The notes beneath the pieces are model-generated. The model ran no database searches and was not told where the DNA came from. It saw nothing but the letters and a program-made list of their open reading frames with translations. Below, in pieces: positions 54,693-59,135 of a stretch of DNA of 59,135 bases. Position 1 is the stretch's first letter; every line of letters begins with the position of its first letter. The stretch is from Porphyromonas gulae DSM 15663. Lineage in GTDB: Bacteria; Bacteroidota; Bacteroidia; Bacteroidales; Porphyromonadaceae. The stretch lies in contig NZ_KB899160.1 of the NCBI RefSeq assembly GCF_000378065.1, forward strand, positions 1 through 59,135, read 5' to 3'. The position numbers and the translations under genes were made by a program.

Positions 54693-55471
54693 CGCTGTGG
54701 ATGGCTGTTGCCCTGCTTGTGCTGATCGCAGGCATGGCTTTTATGACGTTATGGAAGCCGAAAGATCCATGGCAGGCTGACAACCTGCCATCGGAAGGCT
54801 CTTCGGATCAGTTTCGTCGGAAGGGGATCATCGATGCCGATGCCTCACATTTGTTGGTGCCTGTGCCTGCCGCTGCGGATAGCCGTCCTTGTTTTCTCGT
54901 TATCGATACGGAGACGACCGGATTGCCTGCGGACGAAACGCAGTTCATGGTCGGAGCGGATGCGCCGGCACCCGTATCGGTCGGCTGGCAGTTGCTGGAC
55001 TTTCGTTTCAGATGTATAGAGGAGGTCGTTTGCCGGCTGTCCACTGACGAACCGGTTTCACCAGAGGCTGCAGCTCTGCACGGCATCGCGGATGCTTCGC
55101 TACACGGCGATGATCCGCATGAGGTGTACGCACGTTTGCTTGGGGCTGTATCGAAAGCAAAAGTACTGTCTGCCCACAATCTGGCCTTTCACCGTTCTGT
55201 TTTGGTCTATGATATGAGACGGAGGGGATTCGATCCGTCTCCCTTGTTCTCCCTTGATGATTATTGTACGATGGAGGCGGGAGTCGATTTTACCCACTTG
55301 TACGGGAGCTGTGGAACGTGGAAGCTGCCACGCCTGACCGAGCTGTTCGGTGCCCTCTATTTCGGATTGCCGGGAGTTAGGACGACCTATCGCGAGAAGG
55401 TGCGGAACGATATACGTCTCGTAGGAGCATGTCTGCGTCGGATGAATCCGACCACGCCCTCGTTGGAGTAA
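54689..55471 (+). CDS. Membrane-anchored 3'-5' exonuclease-like protein with altered active site
   Basis: A 260-residue protein with an N-terminal membrane helix (4-22) and a DnaQ-like exonuclease domain (about 68-250). Exo I is intact (VIDTETTG, Asp73 and Glu75). In Exo II the usual HN-F-D is HNLAFH, so the catalytic aspartate is His168. In Exo III the usual H-x4-D aligns with Glu236 and Asp241, so the general-base histidine is lost. Catalysis is therefore doubtful. It overlaps the nucleotidase gene in ATGA, which suggests joint expression. The second half after residue 190 aligns poorly, so the Exo III call is less sure. Confidence 0.75.
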   Translation: MTLWMAVALLVLIAGMAFMTLWKPKDPWQADNLPSEGSSDQFRRKGIIDADASHLLVPVPAAADSRPCFLVIDTETTGLPADETQFMVGADAPAPVSVGWQLLDFRFRCIEEVVCRLSTDEPVSPEAAALHGIADASLHGDDPHEVYARLLGAVSKAKVLSAHNLAFHRSVLVYDMRRRGFDPSPLFSLDDYCTMEAGVDFTHLYGSCGTWKLPRLTELFGALYFGLPGVRTTYREKVRNDIRLVGACLRRMNPTTPSLE

Positions 55472-55517
55472 GATCTCCGATTGGTGCGTGCGCAATTTGA
55501 GCAAAGCTAAAAAAAAG

Positions 55518-55543
55518 AAGGAGGGGGTGTTTACTCCCTCCTT
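55518..55543 (-). terminator. Terminator of the MarR/CoA-disulfide-reductase group
   Basis: An 8-bp stem (55518-55525 with 55536-55543) overlaps the marR stop codon. On the minus strand it is followed by CTTTTTTTTTAG, a strong U tail. Confidence 0.85.
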
Positions 55544-55911
55544 TCCTTTTCGGATGAATCCAATATGGGGCGGATCAGATCCGGTACATCGATGTTCAGT
55601 GCTTTCACCTTTTCCAATTGCCTTCGACCTTCTTCCGTCAGATTGAAATAAATCTTTCGCTTGTCGTCATGTCCCAGCCTGCGCATGACCCACCCCCTGT
55701 CTTCTGCCGCCGCAAGCAGCTTGGAATTTTGGGCCGGCAATACGCCTATTTGTGCAGCTATTTCGGACGCTGATAGCGAATCATCGGCTATCACGCACAG
55801 GAGCATGGCCTGATTGAGATCGCATCCGGTGGAATCCAAAAGATTGGATTCCAATTCTCGGATGGCGACCATCAGCTTCTTCATCGTACAGATACACTCT
55901 ACATTTTCCAT
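55531..55911 (-). CDS. MarR-family transcriptional regulator
   Basis: A 126-residue winged-helix regulator. The DNA-binding domain covers about residues 30-95 (AMLLCVIADDSLSASEIAAQIGVLPAQNSKLLAAAEDRGWVMRR region, then the wing DDKRKIYFNLTEEGR). Three cysteines near the N terminus and helix 1 (Cys6, Cys8, Cys30) could sense oxidants or sulfur species, but that is only inference. It lies 43 nt after the multidomain sulfur protein, with its own -7 box, so it may regulate that gene. Confidence 0.85.
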   Translation of the reverse strand: MENVECICTMKKLMVAIRELESNLLDSTGCDLNQAMLLCVIADDSLSASEIAAQIGVLPAQNSKLLAAAEDRGWVMRRLGHDDKRKIYFNLTEEGRRQLEKVKALNIDVPDLIRPILDSSEKERRE

Positions 55912-55949
55912 CGGCTGGAAGGCGGTAGCCTCGATTGATTGTTACTGCA

Positions 55950-55957
55950 CAAATTTA
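55950..55957 (-). promoter_or_regulatory. -7 box (TAAATTTG) for the MarR gene
   Basis: Minus-strand TAAATTTG overlaps the stop codon of the upstream gene and lies 38 nt before the marR start. It could give marR a separate transcript. Confidence 0.45.
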
Positions 55958-58396
55958 GATGAATAGATTGACGTTGGCTTCTTCCGCTCTATTCATGTAA
56001 GTGGCAACTCCGCCGATGCTTACCTCGTCGAGCAATTCTTCCCGACTGATCCCCATTACATCCATGGACATCTGACAGGCGATAAACTCTACGCCGTTTT
56101 CTAACGCCTGCTTGCGCATGCTCTCCAGTGAATCCACATGCTTTTCTTTCATGACCATGCGCATCATCTTCGCTCCTAAGCCGAACATGTTCATTTTGGA
56201 CAGTCCCAGCCCTTTGCTGTTCTTCGGAAGCATCATGCCGAACATCTTGCCCCAAATGTCTTTCTTCGCTTTTACGGCGTGAGGCTTTTTGATGGCATTC
56301 AGACCCCAGAATGTAAAGAATATGGTCACCGGCTGTCCCGTCGCTGCTGCTCCATTGGCCAGTACGAATGTGGCCAAAGCCTTGTCCAGATCGTCACTGA
56401 AGAGAATGAATGTCTTGCCTTTGGATGGAGTCTCGCTCACACAAGTGCCCTCCTCCTTGCAAGCAGTCTTTTCGATGGTCACTTTGTATTTGCCCTTTAT
56501 GGTCTCCTGTCGGATCAGATTGTGCCCGGTCGTGTCGCACCAAGCCTGAGCATCACGAGCAAATCCGGGGTCGGTAGCCAAGATGCAGAGCTGCTCTCCT
56601 ACAGCTATTTGATCCATGGATTGTTTGAGCTTGAGGATCGGCCCCGGACAGGACATGCCGCAGGCATCCACCTCCAGTACCTGTGTATGAGAAGAAGGAC
56701 TATCCTTCGCTGGAAGTTGTGCGGTCGCAGGTTTGGCAGCAGAACTGTAGTCTGCCGTTATAGTAGAATACAGACGGTAGCCGCCGATCAGGTTCCGTAC
56801 ATTTGAGAAGCCACACTGTCTCAGGATGTTCGAGGCGAAGTACCCTCTCATCCCCACGGTGCAATATACGTATATCGGCTTGTCGTGAGGGATTTCCCCT
56901 ACGCGTGCCCTTATTTCCTCCACTGGCATACTGATTGCTCCGGGGATATGCTCTACCTCGTAGGCCTGTCTGGGGCGAGCATCTATGAGGGTTACTCGAT
57001 TGGGATTGACCTCTTTCATTTCGCGCCAATGCAGAGGCTTCATACGACCTGTAATGATATTGTCGGCCACATATCCTGCCAAGGCTACCGGATCTTTGGC
57101 CGACGAGAATGGAGGAGCATAGGCTTGCTCCGTTTGCATCAGATCGGTGATTCCGCCTTTGCGCTTGATGATTTGAGCGATGGAGTCTATTCGCTTGTCC
57201 ACGCCTTCTATGCCTACACACTGAGCACCGTAGAGAATACCGGTCTCGGGGTGGAAGGTGATTTTAAGCGTAAGCGGGTAGGCATCGGGATAATAGCCGG
57301 CATGGCTGTTGGGCTGTACCGTCACTGTCTCATAGGCAAGGCCTTCGCGCTTGAGAGCCTTTGCCGACAGCCCTGTAGCTGCAACCGTGAGGTCGAAAAT
57401 CTTGGCGATAGCTGTTCCTATAGCTCCCTCATAGCTCCGGATGGTTTGGCCATGCATATTATCTGCTACGATACGCCCTTGTCGATTGGCCGGCCCTGCC
57501 AGGAAATTGGTCCACGGCTTTCCGGTGAGAGGGTGTGGGTATTCGATGGCGTCTCCGATGGCATAGATATCCGGATCGGATGTCTGGAGGTATTCATTCA
57601 CTTGGATGCCACGTGCCGGTCCGATAGCCAACTGTGCATCGGCTGCCAGCTTTGTATTCGGACGTACTCCGATAGACAGAAGGATGAGTTCGGCCTCGAT
57701 TTTTTCGCCCGAGTCAAGCGAAGCAGACAATACTTCTCTCTGTCTTTCGATGCTTTTCACCGCTTTTCCCAGATAGAGACCGATACCTTTTTCTTGCAGG
57801 TGGGCATGAACGATCGTTGCCATCGAGAAATCCACCGGTGCCATTACCTGTGGAGCCATCTCAACGACATTGACAGCAATGCCCAGCGCATGTAGGTTTT
57901 CGGCCATTTCCAAGCCGATAAATCCGCCTCCTACTACGATGGCACGCTTGACCTTGTGGGTGTCCAAATAACTTTTAATGGCATCTGTATCCTCCACATT
58001 GCGCAGTGTGAAGACTCCCGGGCTGTCTACCCCCGGCAGTGGAGGGACAAAAGGCAAGGCTCCGGGGGAAAGCAGCAATTTGTCATAGTGCTCGTTATAT
58101 TCTCTGCCATTGGCTTCGCGCACTCTTATCTGCTTGTTGGATCGGTCGATGGACAGCACTTCACTCTGTACCCGAATATCCAGATTCAGTAGTTGGCCGA
58201 ATTTTTCGGGTGTCTGCACGAAAAGATTTTCTCTCTCTTTGATTACCCCACCTATATAATACGGCAGACCGCAGTTGGCATACGATATATTCTGTCCTTT
58301 CTCGAACAGGATGATTTCTGCTTTTTCGTCTATTCTCCTTAGTCTGGCTGCTGCTGTAGCTCCTCCGGCGACTCCGCCTACGATTACGTATCTCAT
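55955..58396 (-). CDS. CoA-disulfide reductase-rhodanese-TusA-DsrE fusion protein
   Basis: An 813-residue sulfur-handling protein with four parts. Residues 1-450 form a pyridine-nucleotide disulfide reductase (FAD loop GGVAGGATAA, active Cys42 in SYANCGLPYY). A rhodanese domain spans about 455-545 with Cys512 (CTVGMRG). A TusA domain follows with Cys583 in the SCPGP motif and Cys579. The C-terminal DsrE-like domain (about 658-813) has conserved Cys774. Such fusions are thought to reduce persulfides or polysulfide and pass sulfur between cysteines. The frame is open to 58774 through repeat copy E, but the ATG at 58396 begins the Rossmann fold and follows a promoter box. Confidence 0.93.
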   Translation of the reverse strand: MRYVIVGGVAGGATAAARLRRIDEKAEIILFEKGQNISYANCGLPYYIGGVIKERENLFVQTPEKFGQLLNLDIRVQSEVLSIDRSNKQIRVREANGREYNEHYDKLLLSPGALPFVPPLPGVDSPGVFTLRNVEDTDAIKSYLDTHKVKRAIVVGGGFIGLEMAENLHALGIAVNVVEMAPQVMAPVDFSMATIVHAHLQEKGIGLYLGKAVKSIERQREVLSASLDSGEKIEAELILLSIGVRPNTKLAADAQLAIGPARGIQVNEYLQTSDPDIYAIGDAIEYPHPLTGKPWTNFLAGPANRQGRIVADNMHGQTIRSYEGAIGTAIAKIFDLTVAATGLSAKALKREGLAYETVTVQPNSHAGYYPDAYPLTLKITFHPETGILYGAQCVGIEGVDKRIDSIAQIIKRKGGITDLMQTEQAYAPPFSSAKDPVALAGYVADNIITGRMKPLHWREMKEVNPNRVTLIDARPRQAYEVEHIPGAISMPVEEIRARVGEIPHDKPIYVYCTVGMRGYFASNILRQCGFSNVRNLIGGYRLYSTITADYSSAAKPATAQLPAKDSPSSHTQVLEVDACGMSCPGPILKLKQSMDQIAVGEQLCILATDPGFARDAQAWCDTTGHNLIRQETIKGKYKVTIEKTACKEEGTCVSETPSKGKTFILFSDDLDKALATFVLANGAAATGQPVTIFFTFWGLNAIKKPHAVKAKKDIWGKMFGMMLPKNSKGLGLSKMNMFGLGAKMMRMVMKEKHVDSLESMRKQALENGVEFIACQMSMDVMGISREELLDEVSIGGVATYMNRAEEANVNLFI

Positions 58397-58428
58397 ATTC
58401 GATTTCTTTTTTTGTTCGTTTTGCGGTG

Positions 58429-58436
58429 CAAACATA
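58429..58436 (-). promoter_or_regulatory. -7 box (TATGTTTG) for the sulfur fusion gene
   Basis: Minus-strand exact match to TAnnTTTG, 32 nt before the ATG at 58396. A 13-nt palindrome lies just upstream at 58444-58456. Confidence 0.6.
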
Positions 58437-58443
58437 CAAATAA

Positions 58444-58456
58444 TTTCCAATGGAAA
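58444..58456. promoter_or_regulatory. Candidate operator palindrome TTTCCAATGGAAA
   Basis: Perfect 6-bp arms around one central base, 7 nt upstream of the -7 box of the sulfur fusion gene. Its position between the -7 and -33 regions suits repressor binding. The nearby MarR protein is the natural candidate. No second copy was seen near the marR promoter. Confidence 0.45.
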
Positions 58457-58689
58457 ATATATTAACGTGAAAATATATGGCTGAAAAAATGAAAACCCAT
58501 AATGGAGAACGGAATGAGAGCGGTGTCGGGAAGGACAGGTGGCAGCTCCAAGATGATATGCCTTGGATGTGTGGAAAGACGCGATTGTAGGACAGTCCCC
58601 AAAGGATGTAGAGACCACAAGGCCTGGCCACTGCTCCGATGTCCCGGTCAATAAGCTGCTGTTCCAGAAATACGCGTCTAAAATGCTTC

Positions 58690-58833
58690 GACTGTGGCGC
58701 GTGTTTTCTGAAAATGCGGAGCGAGAATTTTTTCGTTCTCGTGCGTAAATTTTTTGCTTCTCGAACCAAAACAAAAAAAATCTCGCGCCACCTTTTCAGG
58801 CGTCGCAAACGAGAAAATTCCCGCACGTAAACC
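58690..58833 (+). repeat. Dispersed intergenic hairpin repeat, copy E
   Basis: Plus orientation, the longest copy and closest to copy A. It has 'gtgttttctgaaaatgcggagcg', GAGAATTTTTTCGTTCTC, 'gtgcgtaaattttttgcttctcg', 'ctcgcgccaccttttcaggcg' and the right end 'gaaaattcccgcacgtaaac'. It ends about 10 bp before the insertion-sequence end at 58843. The interval 58457-58689 holds no recognisable gene. Confidence 0.85.
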
Positions 58834-58842
58834 AACCTGACG

Positions 58843-59135
58843 TGTACTGAAAAAAGTTGACAGTTGGGCGGGATCGTTCTACAATTGGTTTACTGGTTCT
58901 TTCTATAATTCTACTTTAGGTTGACAGCCCTTACCCTTAGGTCTAATTTCGGTTGACACGAGCAAAGTTAGCTTTTTGTCTGACATTCATTCTTCGGTAT
59001 AGCTCGGGGGCAATCTCCGGCCAATGTTCGATCCTTGCCAGTAAGGGATTTTCAGACTCCGGTGTAATGACTTGCATAGGCGTTTTCGCCCTTAGAGCTT
59101 GATGTGGACGCGCCTCGTTGTACATGCGCACGGCT
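58843..59135 (-). mobile_element. IS3-type insertion sequence, one end (cut by window edge)
   Basis: The probable terminus begins TGTACTGA at 58843. The motif GTTGACA recurs at 58856, 58920 and 58952 in the 100 bp between the end and the transposase stop codon, and could be transposase-binding sites. The element continues beyond the window. The exact IS name cannot be given. Confidence 0.7.
58943..59135 (-). CDS. IS3-family transposase (C-terminal fragment, continues outside the window)
   Basis: About 62 codons of the end of an rve integrase-type transposase. The diagnostic YNEARPHQALRAKTPM is the classic end of IS3-group OrfB proteins, after the last catalytic glutamate. The catalytic part lies beyond 59135. 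An internal ATG at 59131 is only a frame start. Whether the full element is intact cannot be judged. Confidence 0.88.
   Translation of the reverse strand, partial: AVRMYNEARPHQALRAKTPMQVITPESENPLLARIEHWPEIAPELYRRMNVRQKANFARVNRN

Noticed and set aside
55518-55543. marR gene truncated by a hairpin
   Set aside because: The stem overlaps the last codons and stop, but the protein is full length for a MarR protein. It is a terminator using the gene end.
58397-58774. N-terminal extension of the sulfur fusion protein to 939 residues
   Set aside because: It would run through the promoter box, the palindrome and dispersed repeat copy E. The Rossmann fold starts at the ATG at 58396.
1-59135. tRNA or rRNA genes
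   Set aside because: No cloverleaf with a GTTCRANNC arm or rRNA-like stretch was recognised by eye in any gap. A tRNAscan run would settle it.

Overview
The window looks like chromosomal DNA of Porphyromonas gingivalis or a very close relative such as P. gulae. The evidence is the gene families (Bacteroidales-only DUF4831, DUF4924 and DUF5683 proteins, PPi-dependent phosphofructokinase, PepO, agmatine deiminase pathway, NspC), promoters of the Bacteroidetes type (-7 box TAnnTTTG), moderate GC content and the short intergenic repeats. The species call comes from recognising protein sequences, not from a database search.

Layout. 1-733: intergenic, with a 22-bp palindromic tandem array and a perfect 24-bp inverted repeat. 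734-5838: DUF4831 protein, POT peptide transporter, bioB-bioA. 6476-12382: rplY-pth-hslR-DUF1905, PPi-phosphofructokinase, an ECF sigma factor with a possible 44-residue companion ORF, and a nucleotidyltransferase. 12401-14470: lipoprotein metallopeptidase PepO. 14589-16676 (minus): comF-recX-prmC, divergent from ribD. 18124-27535: a long same-strand run, aspS-nspC-ftsY-rimO-HU/LysM protein-sigma54 activator-lptE-TPR-like protein-secG. 27743-27852: a second 22-bp palindromic array in front of aguA-aguB. 30022-33768: parA-parB-DUF5683-lytic transglycosylase. 33950-37472 (minus): flippase-like membrane protein, pepD, fabD. 37603-43627: rsmA, mgtE, oligosaccharide flippase, CDP-glycerol-phosphotransferase-like protein, gpmA. 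43765-46946 (minus): hemH, WaaP-like kinase, GT4 glycosyltransferase. 47173-47705: a 41-bp palindromic minisatellite with a 246-bp higher-order duplication. 47873-55471: NPP-type phosphodiesterase, DUF4924, YigZ, metG, 5'-nucleotidase lipoprotein and a membrane-anchored exonuclease homologue with an altered active site. 55531-58396 (minus): MarR regulator and a four-domain CoA-disulfide-reductase/rhodanese/TusA/DsrE protein. 58843-59135: the end of an IS3-type insertion sequence, cut by the window edge.

Most genes are housekeeping: translation, protein export, LPS transport and envelope glycans, chromosome segregation, cofactors. Themes that link separate loci are polyamines (aguA, aguB, nspC), peptide use (POT, PepO, PepD) and envelope glycoconjugates (two flippase-like proteins, GT4, WaaP-like kinase, glycerophosphotransferase-like protein).

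The least explained material is non-coding: two unrelated 22-bp palindrome arrays in exact register, a 41-bp palindrome array whose two arms change together, and five copies of a roughly 120-bp dispersed, hairpin-rich intergenic repeat.
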